The notes: generated by a model from the sequence alone, not told the origin. Positions 24,113-34,505 are shown, counted from the stretch's first letter. The stretch: DNA of 64,000 bases from Ferranicluibacter quercicola (GCF_021168455.1 NZ_JAJOZR010000005.1:1-64000), one strand, 5' to 3'. A program made the numbers and translations.

Positions 24113-25275
24113 CATAAGGCAAGATGGCTTTCGGTTCGGAACGATGGCGGCAACACGATCGCCTGCACACCATCGAGCGTGTGCTCGAAGATGCCCTCAA
24201 CCACGGCCTGCGCGAGCCGATGGGCAATGCCGAAGCTGATCTTGAAGCCGCCGGTCAGCAGATGCAGGCGGGGATAGTCCGGATGCGGGCCGGCCATCGG
24301 GTCGCGCCCGATGGCGCGCGGACGCAGGCCCGCCCAGCGCTCGAGAACCGGTGCGCCGGCCAGCGACGGAACCAGCGTCTCGGCCTTGGCGAGCAGATCA
24401 TCGAGCCTCCGGTCGGTCGAAAACGGATCGGCATAGTCCACCTCGCTGGTGCTGCCGATCGCCACGCCGCCCGCATCATGCGCGATGACGTAAACGCCAT
24501 CCGAGTACAGGATCGGCAGGGCGGGATCGAGATCGACCGCCAGCCGGGCGGCCTGCCCCTTCACGCTCGCGCCGCTTGGCGGTCGCGCCGCTGCACCAGC
24601 CAAAGCCGCCAGGCCGTCGATCATCGGAAAACTGTCGACGCCCGCCGCCAGCACGACGTGACCCGCTTCGACAGAGATCCCATCGGCGAGGACCACGCGC
24701 CCCTGCCGCGGATCGATCGTGCGCACGGCACATCCCTCGAGGATGGTTACACCGGGCATCCCCTCAAGCGTGGACCTCAGCAGATGCAGAAGGCCGCGCG
24801 GCGAGACACGCGCCGCCAGCTGGTCGGAAACGGCTCCATGCGCCACGACATCGGGTGAGAAAAGCCCCTCCGGTGCGGCGTCCAGAACGCGCCAGGCAAA
24901 GCCGCCCGCTCCGCTCCGCCAGTTCACAGCCGCATCCGCCACCTGCCGGAGCGCGATCTCCCGCAGATGCGGCTTTGCCAGGGGAATGAGCCGGCCCGTT
25001 CGACGGTATCCGGCATAAAGCCCGGTTGCAGCCTCCATCCCGCGGATCTCGCCCTCCAGCGACACCAGCGCGTCGAACTGGAATTGCTTCTTGTCGTTCC
25101 AGCGATCCGGCGTGTGCGGCATCAGCGCACCGAGCAGCCCGCCGCTCGCCCCGGCCCCGATCGCCGCCCGCTCCGCAAGTACGACCTTGACCCCGGCACG
25201 CGCCGCATGAAGCGCAGCCCAGAGGCCCATGATGCCGCCGCCGATGACGACCAGATCCGTCTTCATATCCGCCAT
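24112..25275 (-). CDS. FAD-dependent oxidoreductase (DadA/ThiO/MnmC(o)-like)
   Basis: The 387-residue enzyme has an N-terminal ADP-binding Rossmann motif VVIGGGIMGLWAAL, then RAAIGAGASGGLLGALMPH, a central GHVVLAAGVDSF and a C-terminal TGGFKISFGIAHRLA, the pattern of DadA/glycine-oxidase-type amine oxidases. Its gene is divergent from mnmD with only 38 bases between starts. In E. coli the same two activities are fused as MnmC: this fold removes the carboxymethyl group of cmnm5(s2)U34 in tRNA and the partner methylates it. A split MnmC is therefore the best guess; a D-amino-acid or glycine oxidase is the alternative. The start at 25275 has an AAGGT site; an ATG three codons in is also possible. 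Confidence 0.75.
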   Translation of the reverse strand: MADMKTDLVVIGGGIMGLWAALHAARAGVKVVLAERAAIGAGASGGLLGALMPHTPDRWNDKKQFQFDALVSLEGEIRGMEAATGLYAGYRRTGRLIPLAKPHLREIALRQVADAAVNWRSGAGGFAWRVLDAAPEGLFSPDVVAHGAVSDQLAARVSPRGLLHLLRSTLEGMPGVTILEGCAVRTIDPRQGRVVLADGISVEAGHVVLAAGVDSFPMIDGLAALAGAAARPPSGASVKGQAARLAVDLDPALPILYSDGVYVIAHDAGGVAIGSTSEVDYADPFSTDRRLDDLLAKAETLVPSLAGAPVLERWAGLRPRAIGRDPMAGPHPDYPRLHLLTGGFKISFGIAHRLAQAVVEGIFEHTLDGVQAIVLPPSFRTESHLAL

Positions 25276-25313
25276 CGATTGACCTTGTCCCAAGGGCTGA
25301 TTATCGCTTGTCC

Positions 25314-26072
25314 ATGACCGAAAGCCGCCCGACCATCGCCGTGGAAAACCCGTCCCTAAACCAGCAGACGCTCGACTGGCACACCGGCGATATGCCGTAT
25401 TCCGTTGAATTTGACGATCATTTTTATTGCCGCACCGACGGCCGGCAGGAATGCGGTCACGTCTTTCTGAACGGGAACGGACTGCCGGAGCGGTGGCGCC
25501 ACGCGCAGGCGGTTGCGATCGGCGAACTCGGCTTCGGCACCGGGCTCAATTTCTGCGAGACATGGCGTCAGTGGGCTGGCGCGGAAAAACCGCCCGGTGC
25601 CCGCCTCGCCTTCACCTCGTTCGAGCGCTTCCCCATGCAGGCGGCAGACATCGGCCGCGCGCTTTCCGCCTGGCCCGAGATCGCACGGGAGCGCGACGCG
25701 CTGGTCGCCGCATGGCCGCAGGCGCTGTCCGGCCATGTGCGTCTCGACCTGACGGGCGACGTCACGCTCACCATCGTCTGCGGTCCGGCCATCGATGGTG
25801 TCACCAGCCACACCGGGCACTTCGATGCCTGGTACCTCGACGGCTTTGCCCCCTCGCGCAATCCGGCCATGTGGTCGCCGGAGCTCATGGCCGCGGTGCA
25901 CGATCACACGCGGCCCGGCGGCACCTTCGCGACCTACGCCGCCGCCGGCTTCGTACGCCGCAATCTCCAGGCCGCAGGCTTCGCCGTGGAGCGCCGCAAG
26001 GGCTTTGCCGGCAAGCGGGAAATGCTTTGCGGCGCAAGGGCTGCAGCAGGTCAGCCCGAGCCGCAAAGCTGA
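25314..26072 (+). CDS. mnmD: tRNA nm5(s2)U34 methyltransferase MnmD
   Basis: The 252-residue SAM-dependent methyltransferase corresponds to the N-terminal half of E. coli MnmC. It shows the motif I GELGFGTGLNF near residue 67, then WYLDGFAPSRNPAMWSPELM near 180, a GTFATYAAAGFVRRNLQAAGF segment near 205 and KGFAGKREMLCG near 228. It would complete mnm5U34 on wobble-uridine tRNAs (Lys, Glu, Gln and others). The opening PSLNQQTLDWHTGDMPYSV-like sequence is also conserved. The protein ends without the FAD domain, which is supplied by the divergent neighbouring gene. The start is the ATG at 25314, two codons after a TTG. Confidence 0.88.
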   Translation: MTESRPTIAVENPSLNQQTLDWHTGDMPYSVEFDDHFYCRTDGRQECGHVFLNGNGLPERWRHAQAVAIGELGFGTGLNFCETWRQWAGAEKPPGARLAFTSFERFPMQAADIGRALSAWPEIARERDALVAAWPQALSGHVRLDLTGDVTLTIVCGPAIDGVTSHTGHFDAWYLDGFAPSRNPAMWSPELMAAVHDHTRPGGTFATYAAAGFVRRNLQAAGFAVERRKGFAGKREMLCGARAAAGQPEPQS

Positions 26073-26365
26073 TCGCCTCTTCGCACTTGCGAAAAAGACA
26101 GCTTGACTTTCAGCTGGGAAACAACGACATGAGGGCCAGCGTCACCTTCCGGCCGCCGCGTGAGCGTGCCCAGCGGATTTTGTCATTCCGTCGCGAAGGC
26201 CAAGCGCACCCATGAGACCGTGCCACATTCGGCACCCGCAGCGCAGACAGCTTTTTCAACCCACCAAGATCCCATTTCACGCGGGGTTCTTGAAACCAGA
26301 TGACCCGGAACCGCAGGAAAGCGGTGTTCCGGTCCCTGTCGTTTGGCGCCCCGAAAGGCATACCT
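26073..26365. other. Leader of the RNA helicase gene with palindrome and hairpin
   Basis: This 293-base gap precedes the helicase TTG start. TTCGCA/TGCGAA (26080-26093) is a perfect 14-base palindrome except for the central CT, just after mnmD. A hairpin made of CCGGAA (26305-26310) with CCGC and GCGG/TTCCGG (26321-26332) lies 33 bases before the start. Long structured leaders occur in cold-induced helicase mRNAs; that role is inferred here. Confidence 0.45.
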
Positions 26366-27913
26366 TTGACCAATTTTTCTTCCCTTGGCCTCTCCGAGCA
26401 GATGGTTGCGAACCTTACCCTTGAAGGTTTCACCGTGCCGACGCCGATCCAGGCCGAAGCCATTCCGCTCGTCATGGCAGGCCATGACCTCATCGGCCTC
26501 GCACAGACCGGCACCGGCAAGACCGCCGCATTCGGCCTGCCCATGATCGAGCGCATGCTGGCCGACGGCAAGCGCGCCGACCCGCGCAACGTCCGTGCCC
26601 TCATCCTCGCCCCGACCCGCGAACTGGTGAACCAGATCGCCGCCAACCTGAAGGTCTTCGTCAAGAAGAGCCCCCTGCGCATCGGCCTCGTCGTCGGCGG
26701 CGCCTCCATCAACAAGCAGACCCAGCAGCTGGAACGCGGCGTCGAGATCCTCGTCGCCACGCCCGGCCGCCTGCTCGACCTTCTCAACCGCAAGGCCGTG
26801 ACGCTGACGACCGCGCGCTACCTCGTGCTCGACGAAGCCGACCAGATGCTGGACCTCGGCTTCATCCACGACCTGCGCAAGATCTCCAAGCTCGTGCCGA
26901 AGAACCGCCAGACCCTGCTGTTCTCCGCCACGATGCCGAAGGCGATCGCCGACCTCGCCGGCGACTACCTGACGGACCCCAAGCGCGTCGAAGTCGCCAC
27001 GGCCGGCAAGGCTGCCGACAAGATCGAGCAGTTCGTGCATTTCGTCACCGGCAAGGACGGCAAGGTCACGCTGCTGAAGCAGTCGCTGACCGCCAACCCG
27101 GACGGCCGCGCGATCGTCTTCTCGCGCACCAAGCATGGCGCCGAGAAGCTGATGAAGCACCTGGAATCGGTCGGCTATTCCGCCGCCTCCATTCACGGCA
27201 ACAAGAGCCAGGGCCAGCGCGAGCGCGCCCTCAAGGCCTTCCGTGACGGCGAGATCAAGGTTCTGGTCGCCACCGACGTCGCCGCCCGCGGCATCGACAT
27301 TCCCGGCATCACCCATGTCTACAACTATGATCTGCCGGAAGTCGCCGAAGCCTATGTTCATCGCATCGGCCGCACGGCCCGTGCCGGCCGTGACGGCATC
27401 GCCATCGCCTTCTGCGCACCGGACGAAGCCCGCCTGCTGCGCGACATCGAAAAGCTGATGGGCATGACCATCACCGTGGCCAGCGGCGAAGCGCCGGCCA
27501 ACATCTCCCGCGCACCGGCCGCCCGCAATGCGCGCGGCAATGGCGGCCGCGGCAGCAACAATGAAGGCCGCAACGGCCAGGGCCGCGGCGACAACCGTGG
27601 TGGCCAGGGACGTGGCGAGAACCGCGGCGGCGAGAACAACCGCCCGGCGCGCGTGGCACAGGCACCGAGCCCGTTTGCCGGCGACGACCTGCTGGCCGGC
27701 GACGACAGCGCACAGCGCCGCGAGCACCGCAAGGGCCAGGGCCCGGCCGCACAGGCCGCCCACCAGGCAGCCCTTGCCAAGCGCAACGGCAACCGCAACG
27801 GCCGTCCGGGCGGCGCACCCCGCACCTCAAGCCGCGGCCCGCGCCCGGCAGCCGGCAGCCCGGGCGCACAGGCCGCCCAGCGCCGCGAAGGCTCGCGCCG
27901 CGAAGAAGCATAA
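26366..27913 (+). CDS. DEAD-box ATP-dependent RNA helicase with Arg/Gly/Asn-rich tail
   Basis: The 515-residue protein contains all helicase motifs: Q motif (FTVPTPIQ), AQTGTGKT, APTRELV, TPGR, DEAD (VLDEADQML), SAT, and in the second RecA domain IVFSRT, VATDVAARGIDI and HRIGRTARAG. The region after residue about 380 is a low-complexity tail rich in RG, GN and NR, then in A, Q and R, that should bind RNA non-specifically and can drive condensate formation. This is the RhlE-like group. The start is placed at TTG 26366 with GAAAGG 7 bases upstream, giving TNFSSLGLS as in relatives. The open frame to 26300 lacks conserved residues. A terminator follows. Confidence 0.9.
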   Translation: MTNFSSLGLSEQMVANLTLEGFTVPTPIQAEAIPLVMAGHDLIGLAQTGTGKTAAFGLPMIERMLADGKRADPRNVRALILAPTRELVNQIAANLKVFVKKSPLRIGLVVGGASINKQTQQLERGVEILVATPGRLLDLLNRKAVTLTTARYLVLDEADQMLDLGFIHDLRKISKLVPKNRQTLLFSATMPKAIADLAGDYLTDPKRVEVATAGKAADKIEQFVHFVTGKDGKVTLLKQSLTANPDGRAIVFSRTKHGAEKLMKHLESVGYSAASIHGNKSQGQRERALKAFRDGEIKVLVATDVAARGIDIPGITHVYNYDLPEVAEAYVHRIGRTARAGRDGIAIAFCAPDEARLLRDIEKLMGMTITVASGEAPANISRAPAARNARGNGGRGSNNEGRNGQGRGDNRGGQGRGENRGGENNRPARVAQAPSPFAGDDLLAGDDSAQRREHRKGQGPAAQAAHQAALAKRNGNRNGRPGGAPRTSSRGPRPAAGSPGAQAAQRREGSRREEA

Positions 27914-27936
27914 ATCCCGCTCACGGGAGAGATCGG

Positions 27937-27966
27937 AAAACGGCGGGACGAAAGTTCCGCCGTTTT
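27937..27966 (+). terminator. Intrinsic terminator after the helicase gene
   Basis: AAAACGGCGG (27937-27946) and CCGCCGTTTT (27957-27966) form a perfect 10-base stem with a 10-base loop and end in a T-run, 24 bases after the stop codon. The rest of the gap to 28208 holds the promoter region of the next operon, including the small hairpin-like CCCC/GGGG sequence near 28095; no gene was found there. Confidence 0.85.
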
Positions 27967-28208
27967 CATTTGCACGACGGCGATCGCATCGAAAAGCAGG
28001 TGCTCAGTCGATAAGCAATTGCGAAGATAATGTGCGAAAAATGGACGGCTTCACCCAAAACCCGTCTTGCCATTTTGCACCCGAAAACCATGTCACCCCC
28101 TGAGGGGACAGCCAGAACGGGAGAAAATTTCTTTCTGTCTGAAACGAGCATGCTTCTTGCATTGCCGAAGCGCTTGTAATCAAATGGCTTAAAAAGGGGA
28201 CCAGGCCG

Positions 28209-29618
<1,410 letters not shown>

Positions 29619-29623
29619 TCGGC

Positions 29624-30562
29624 ATGCTCGGAAGAACCGCAAACGGCCTTTACTGGATGTTCCGCTATATCGAGCGGGCCGAAAACAGCGCCCGCCTCGT
29701 GGATGCCGGACTGCGCATGTCCCTCACCCGCTCCCACCTTGGCGAAGACAACTGGGAAAGCGTGCTGCAGAGCTCCGGTGTCATCGACATTTACGAGCAG
29801 CGCTACGAAAGCGCGACCAGTGCCGACGCCGTCGATTTCCTGCTGCGCGAGACGACCAATCCGTCGAGCGTGCTGTCCTGCATCGAGACGGCCCGCAGCA
29901 ATGCGCGCATGGTGCGCACCGCCCTGACGCGCGAGACATGGGAGGCCGTGAACGAATGTTATCTCGACCTCAAGTCCATGCTCGCACGCCGGGTGAAGGC
30001 CGCCGACCTGCCGGAGGTCATCGACGCGATCAAGCGCAAGACGGGCCTCATCCGCGGTGCTTTCCACGGCACGATGCTGCGCAACGACCTCTTCAACTTC
30101 TCGCGCATCGGCACCTTCATCGAGCGCGCCGACAACACCGCCCGCATTCTCGACGTGAAATACTACGTCCTCCTGCCCGCCGTGTCGCAGGTCGGCACGG
30201 CCATCGACAACGTGCAGTGGGAATCGATCCTGCGCTCGGTCTCCGCCCATCGCAGCTATGGCTGGGTCTACGAGGCGGAGTACAAGGCGGCCAATATCGC
30301 CGACTTCCTCATCCTCAATGGCCGCATGCCGCGGTCGCTCGCCTATTGCTACGACAAGATCAACAGCAATCTCGGCTATCTCGAACGGGAATACGGCGAA
30401 CGGCACAGCGCGCATGAAACGTCCGGAAATACATTGAAATCGCTGCGGAACTGCTCGATCAAGGACGTGATGGACCAGGGCCTGCACGAATATATCGAGA
30501 CGTTCATCACCCAGAACAATCGTCTGAGCCAGGAAATCTCCGACGGCTACCGGTTCTATTGA
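29624..30562 (+). CDS. Alpha-E domain protein (DUF403)
   Basis: The 312-residue, mostly helical protein opens with MLGRTANGLYWMFRYIERAENSARLVDAGLRM, the alpha-E family hallmark. A repeat of the ERA(D/E)N motif occurs at IGTFIERADNTARILDVKYY. A late segment has LAYCYDKINSNL. Alpha-E proteins nearly always accompany the circularly permuted ATP-grasp and transglutaminase-like genes, as here, and may present a glutamate-rich or peptide substrate. No enzymatic motif is visible. The start ATG at 29624 lies five bases beyond the upstream stop. Confidence 0.9.
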   Translation: MLGRTANGLYWMFRYIERAENSARLVDAGLRMSLTRSHLGEDNWESVLQSSGVIDIYEQRYESATSADAVDFLLRETTNPSSVLSCIETARSNARMVRTALTRETWEAVNECYLDLKSMLARRVKAADLPEVIDAIKRKTGLIRGAFHGTMLRNDLFNFSRIGTFIERADNTARILDVKYYVLLPAVSQVGTAIDNVQWESILRSVSAHRSYGWVYEAEYKAANIADFLILNGRMPRSLAYCYDKINSNLGYLEREYGERHSAHETSGNTLKSLRNCSIKDVMDQGLHEYIETFITQNNRLSQEISDGYRFY

Positions 30563-30581
30563 CCAAGGACGGACCAGGCGC

Positions 30582-31400
30582 ATGCGACTGAAAATCACCC
30601 ATACGACCGAATACAGCTATGCGGAGGCGGTCAGCTACTCGCTGCAGCGGCTCCGCCTCACACCCTTCACGGAGCCGGGACAGACCGTTCTGAACTGGGA
30701 GACCTCGGTGGAAGGCGCCAAGGTGGAGGTCGGCTACGAGGATCATTTCGCAAACCGCGTGACCCTCGTCAGCGTCATGGGAGACCAGATCCGCATGCGC
30801 ATCGTCGCCAGCGGCGAGATCGAGACGCAGGACCGCGCCGGCGTGTTCGGCCCCCATCAGTCCTACATCCCCCTCTGGCTGTTCCAGCGTGACACGCCGC
30901 TGACCAAGCGGACGAAGCAGATCCGCGATCTGGCCAAGTCCCAGTCGGGCGACGGTGTGCTGGCGCAGATGCACAACCTCATGGGCGCCATCCACCAGGC
31001 CGTCGCCTTCGAGCCGGGATCGACGGGAACGGAAACCACCGCGGACGAGGCGCTGACGCGCGGCATCGGCGTCTGTCAGGATCACGCGCATATCTTCATC
31101 GCCTGCGCCCGCTCGGTCGGCCTCCCCGCCCGCTACGTCTCCGGCTATCTGATGATGGACGACCGCATCGAGCAGACGGCCACCCATGCCTGGGCCGAAG
31201 CCCACCTTCCCGGCCTCGGCTGGGTCGGCTTCGACGCGGCCAACGACGTCTGCCCCGACGAACGCTACGTCCGCATCGCCACCGGCCTCGACTACCGCGA
31301 CGCCGCCCCCATCTCCGGACTGGTCCACGGCGCCGCGAACGAGACGCTGACGGTGGCGCTGACGGTGGAGCAACAGGGGCAGAGCCAGAGTCAGAGTTGA
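30582..31400 (+). CDS. Transglutaminase-like cysteine protease family protein
   Basis: The 272-residue cytoplasmic protein has the N-terminal bacterial transglutaminase-like domain (MRLKITHTTEYSYAEAVSYSLQRLRLTP) and the papain-like core with catalytic triad: cysteine in GIGVCQDHAH (about residue 165), histidine in TATHAWAEAHL and aspartate in WVGFDAAND. Such proteins cleave or crosslink amide bonds. It is the third gene of the ATP-grasp/alpha-E operon, 19 bases after alpha-E. The C-terminus ends in a short GQSQSQS repeat. In many genomes an Anbu proteasome-like gene follows; it is absent here. Confidence 0.9.
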   Translation: MRLKITHTTEYSYAEAVSYSLQRLRLTPFTEPGQTVLNWETSVEGAKVEVGYEDHFANRVTLVSVMGDQIRMRIVASGEIETQDRAGVFGPHQSYIPLWLFQRDTPLTKRTKQIRDLAKSQSGDGVLAQMHNLMGAIHQAVAFEPGSTGTETTADEALTRGIGVCQDHAHIFIACARSVGLPARYVSGYLMMDDRIEQTATHAWAEAHLPGLGWVGFDAANDVCPDERYVRIATGLDYRDAAPISGLVHGAANETLTVALTVEQQGQSQSQS

Positions 31401-31508
31401 TGCGGAGAGCGTGAGAGCCGAGACCGGTTTGATCCTGCACCTCCCGATGCCTCCCTTGTGGCGAAATGGATTCAGGCTTAAATTTCAGGTCGGACGTGGA
31501 GAAATGTC

Positions 31509-31745
31509 ATGAAGATCGGTGCATTCGAGGCGAAAGCGCAGTTTTCCGCCTTGCTGGAAAAGGCAGCGCACGGAGAAGACGTGACGATCACCAAGCACGG
31601 CAAATCCATTGCAAGGCTGGTGGCCATCGACGACGATCCGAAGCGGAGCGGCCAGGAAATCGTCGCGGCCCTCAAAGCCTTGCGGAAGACGGAAACACTA
31701 GGCGAACTATCTTGGAAGGACCTGCGCGACGAAGGCCGCAGATGA
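31509..31745 (+). CDS. Phd/YefM-type antitoxin paired with VapC
   Basis: The 78-residue protein has the Phd/YefM N-terminal fold: MKIGAFEAKAQFSALLEKAAHGEDVTITKHGKSIARLV. It is followed by an acidic/basic tail that should wrap the toxin. The ATG has a GGAGAAATGTC context with GGAG nine bases upstream. Its stop overlaps the VapC start (ATGA). It should bind its own promoter in the 31401-31508 gap. Confidence 0.85.
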   Translation: MKIGAFEAKAQFSALLEKAAHGEDVTITKHGKSIARLVAIDDDPKRSGQEIVAALKALRKTETLGELSWKDLRDEGRR

Positions 31746-32149
31746 GCATCGTGATCGATGCGTCCATAGCCCTGTCCTGGTGCTTCGAGGATGAAGCAAG
31801 CCCGCAAACCGATGCGATCGCAGAGCGGGTTGCCGACAGCGGAGCCGTCGTTCCTGCGCTTTTTCATCTGGAAATCGCCAATGTCCTGATGCTGGCCGAG
31901 CGCCGCGGCCGGATTTCGGCGGCCAGCCTCATCCAAAGGCTGGACTTGATATCGCAGCTTCCCCTCGAAACAGACACCATCGCCATCGCACGACATATCC
32001 GGGAGATCCTGCCACTCGCCCGCGAGCATGGGCTGGCGATCTACGACGCAACCTATCTGGACGTCGCGGCCCGACGTGGTCTCCCGCTCGCCACACGCGA
32101 CAAGGCGCTGTCGCGGGCAGCTAAAGAGATGGGTATCACCGTCGAATGA
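31742..32149 (+). CDS. vapC: VapC-type PIN-domain ribonuclease toxin
   Basis: The 135-residue PIN domain keeps the metal-binding acidic residues: D6 (VIDASIALSW), E44 (FHLEIANVL), D102 (IYDATYLDVA) and D120 (ATRDKAL). VapC toxins cleave tRNA or rRNA when free of antitoxin. The upstream overlap with a Phd-type gene gives a complete system, with no frame damage. It directly follows the transglutaminase operon and converges with gguC. Confidence 0.9.
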   Translation: MSIVIDASIALSWCFEDEASPQTDAIAERVADSGAVVPALFHLEIANVLMLAERRGRISAASLIQRLDLISQLPLETDTIAIARHIREILPLAREHGLAIYDATYLDVAARRGLPLATRDKALSRAAKEMGITVE

Positions 32150-32206
32150 CGGCACGAGCAACTGTCGAGCGTCGTCCGTTCTATGGACTGCCTCACCACA
32201 ACGACC

Positions 32207-33199
32207 TCACAGCACCCCCACCGATACCCCCGTCTCCGCCTCGATCACCAGCCGGTTCCGCAACGGCAGCCCGAACCCCGCCGCCTCCATCTCGAACACA
32301 TCGCCCGCCTGGGTCCGCACGCCATCCCCGAACGACAGCGTCGCCGTGCCGAACATATGCACGTGGATGTCTCCGGATGCGCGGAAGAGGCCGTATTTGA
32401 AGTGATGATATTCGAGATTGGCGAAGCTGTGGGACATGTTGGCTTCGCCGGAGAGAAACGGCTTCTCCCAGAGCACCGTGCCGTCGCGCAGGATGCGGGA
32501 TGTCCCACGGACGTCCTGCGGGGCGAGGCCGATGCGGATCTCCGGGCCGAAGCTCGCGGGGCGGAGCTTGGAATGCGCGAGGAAGAGATAGTTGACCCGC
32601 TCCGTGATATGGTCGGAAAATTCGTTGGCGACCGCAAAGCCGAGCCGGAAGGGCTGGCCACTGTCGGCAATGACGTAGATGCCGGCCATCTCGGGCTCCT
32701 CGCCGCCATCCTGGGCGAATGCGGGTGAGACGAGATCGCCGCCGGGTGCCGCGAGCTGCAGTCCATTGCCCTTGTAGAACCATTCCGGCTGCACGCCCGT
32801 CTCGCCCGGTTTCGGCTTGCCGCCGTCGAGACCCATCCGGAACATCTTCATGGAGTCCGTCATCGCGGTCTCGTCGGCCGTCGCGGCGGCATGCATGGCA
32901 TCGCGGGTGGCGGCCGAGCCGAGATGGGTCAGACCCGTGCCGGTCAGGTGAAGATGCGCCGGATCGGGATGGGTGATCGGCGGCAGGAAACGCCCGTCCG
33001 CATCGGCGGCCTGGAGATCGACTACCCCGCCAAGGCCCCGCGCCAGCACGACGTCGGCGAGCACCCGGCCGGCGTTGGCGGCTTCCAGCGCAAGATCATA
33101 AACGCTCCGTGCGCCGCGGACGGCGCGGGCCGGCTCGCCCTCCTCCCGGACCGCAACCGTGATCGAGCCATCCTCGTTGCGGATCTGCGACATCAGCAT
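32207..33199 (-). CDS. gguC: GguC/AraD1 family protein
   Basis: The 330-residue product is the GguC protein of the rhizobial chvE-gguABC locus, related to AraD1 and the fumarylacetoacetate-hydrolase fold. Seen are SVYDLALEAANAG, LTGTGLTHLGSAATRDAMH, QPEWFYKGNG and the late segment GDIHVHMFGTATLSFGDG. Related proteins act as sugar-acid lactonases or dehydratases (2-keto-3-deoxy-arabinonate type), but the role of GguC is not settled. The start MLMSQIRNEDG has AGGGAGAG upstream. It is separated from gguB by 97 bases that include a strong hairpin. Confidence 0.9.
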   Translation of the reverse strand: MLMSQIRNEDGSITVAVREEGEPARAVRGARSVYDLALEAANAGRVLADVVLARGLGGVVDLQAADADGRFLPPITHPDPAHLHLTGTGLTHLGSAATRDAMHAAATADETAMTDSMKMFRMGLDGGKPKPGETGVQPEWFYKGNGLQLAAPGGDLVSPAFAQDGGEEPEMAGIYVIADSGQPFRLGFAVANEFSDHITERVNYLFLAHSKLRPASFGPEIRIGLAPQDVRGTSRILRDGTVLWEKPFLSGEANMSHSFANLEYHHFKYGLFRASGDIHVHMFGTATLSFGDGVRTQAGDVFEMEAAGFGLPLRNRLVIEAETGVSVGVL

Positions 33200-33225
33200 G
33201 CTGTTCTCTCCCTTTTGAAATGCGA

Positions 33226-33258
33226 ACGCCGCCATCTGAGCGTGTCAGACGGCGGCGT
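33226..33258. other. Intercistronic hairpin between gguB and gguC
   Basis: ACGCCGCCATCTGA (33226-33239) and TCAGACGGCGGCGT (33245-33258) form a 14-base stem with a single mismatch (a G-U pair in the minus-strand RNA) and a 5-base loop. No T-run follows. It may protect the gguAB part of the mRNA or reduce read-through into gguC. Confidence 0.6.
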
Positions 33259-33296
33259 GATCTCGAACGGCTGGCGTAGACCCTTTCGGGCGACGA

Positions 33297-34505
33297 TCAG
33301 CCCTTGTTCTTGTTGTAGACGTCGAAGAACACGGCGGCGAGCAGCACCAGGCCCTTGACGAGCTGCTGGTAGTCGATGCCGAGGCCCATGATCGACATGC
33401 CGTTGTTCATGACGCCCATGATGAACGCGCCGATGACCGCACCGGTGATCTTGCCGACGCCGCCGGAGGCCGAGGCACCGCCGATGAAGCAGGCCGCGAT
33501 GACGTCCAGCTCGAAGCCGACGCCGGCCTTGGGCGTCGCCGAGTTCAGGCGGGCCGCGATGATCATGCCGGCGAGCGCTGCCAGCACGCCCATGTTGACG
33601 AAGGTCAGGAAGGTCAGGCGCTCGGTGTTGATGCCCGAGAGCTTGGCCGCCTTCTCGTTACCGCCCATGGCGTAGATGCGGCGGCCGATGGTCGAGCGCG
33701 TGGTGATGAAGGTGTAGAGCGCGATCAGCAGCGCCATGACGATCAGCACGTTCGGGAAACCGCGATAGGTCGACAGCTGGAAGCCGAGGAAGATCGCAAC
33801 GACGCCGATGATGGCCATCTGGATGGCGAAGAACACGAAGGGCTCGTTCTCGGTGCCGTGCTTGTCGTTGTTGCTGCGGTCCTTCATGCCGAAATAGACG
33901 GCGAGACCGACGAGGACGATGACGGCGACCAGCGCGAACAGGTTGGTGACGATCGCCGGGTTGGGGTTCGCGAACCAGAGCAGGTCGGGTACGAAGCCGG
34001 TCGACAGAACCTGGAATTCCTTGGGAAACGGACCGATCGGGCGGTTCTGGAGGATCAGGTAGGTCAGGCCGCGGAACACGAGCATGCCGGCCAGCGTCAC
34101 GATGAAGGACGGGATCTTCTGGTAGGCGACCCAGTATCCCTGCGCCGCACCCACGAGACCACCGAGCACGAGGCAGAGCGGCACGACGAGCGCGTAGTGA
34201 ATGCCCCATTTCACCATCATCACGGCGGAAAGGCCGCCGGTGAAGGCGACGATGGACCCGACCGAGAGGTCGATATGGCCGGCGACGATGATCAGCAGCA
34301 TGCCCAGCGCCATGATGACGATGAACGAGTTCTGCAGGATCAGGTTGGTGATGTTGACGGGGCGGAACAGGACGCCGCCGGTGACGAACTGGAAGAACAA
34401 CATGATGACGACGAGCGCGACCAGAAGGCCGTATTCGCGGATGTTGGCTTTCAGATAGGCGCCGACGGACGGCTTGGCGGTTGGTGCGCTGGTTTCAAGG
34501 ACCAT
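33297..34505 (-). CDS. gguB: Sugar ABC transporter permease
   Basis: The 402-residue permease belongs to the BPD_transp_2 (RbsC/XylH/MmsB) family. About ten helices are visible, with AGHIDLSVGSIVAF near residue 75, PSFIVTLAGMLVFRGL near 130, the ATPase-contact region GGNEKAAKLSGI near 285 and FIGGASASGGVGKITGAVIGAFIMGVMNNGMS near 340. It forms the membrane channel for glucose, galactose, xylose and arabinose bound by ChvE. The start overlaps the gguA stop by one base (TAATG). Confidence 0.94.
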   Translation of the reverse strand: MVLETSAPTAKPSVGAYLKANIREYGLLVALVVIMLFFQFVTGGVLFRPVNITNLILQNSFIVIMALGMLLIIVAGHIDLSVGSIVAFTGGLSAVMMVKWGIHYALVVPLCLVLGGLVGAAQGYWVAYQKIPSFIVTLAGMLVFRGLTYLILQNRPIGPFPKEFQVLSTGFVPDLLWFANPNPAIVTNLFALVAVIVLVGLAVYFGMKDRSNNDKHGTENEPFVFFAIQMAIIGVVAIFLGFQLSTYRGFPNVLIVMALLIALYTFITTRSTIGRRIYAMGGNEKAAKLSGINTERLTFLTFVNMGVLAALAGMIIAARLNSATPKAGVGFELDVIAACFIGGASASGGVGKITGAVIGAFIMGVMNNGMSIMGLGIDYQQLVKGLVLLAAVFFDVYNKNKG

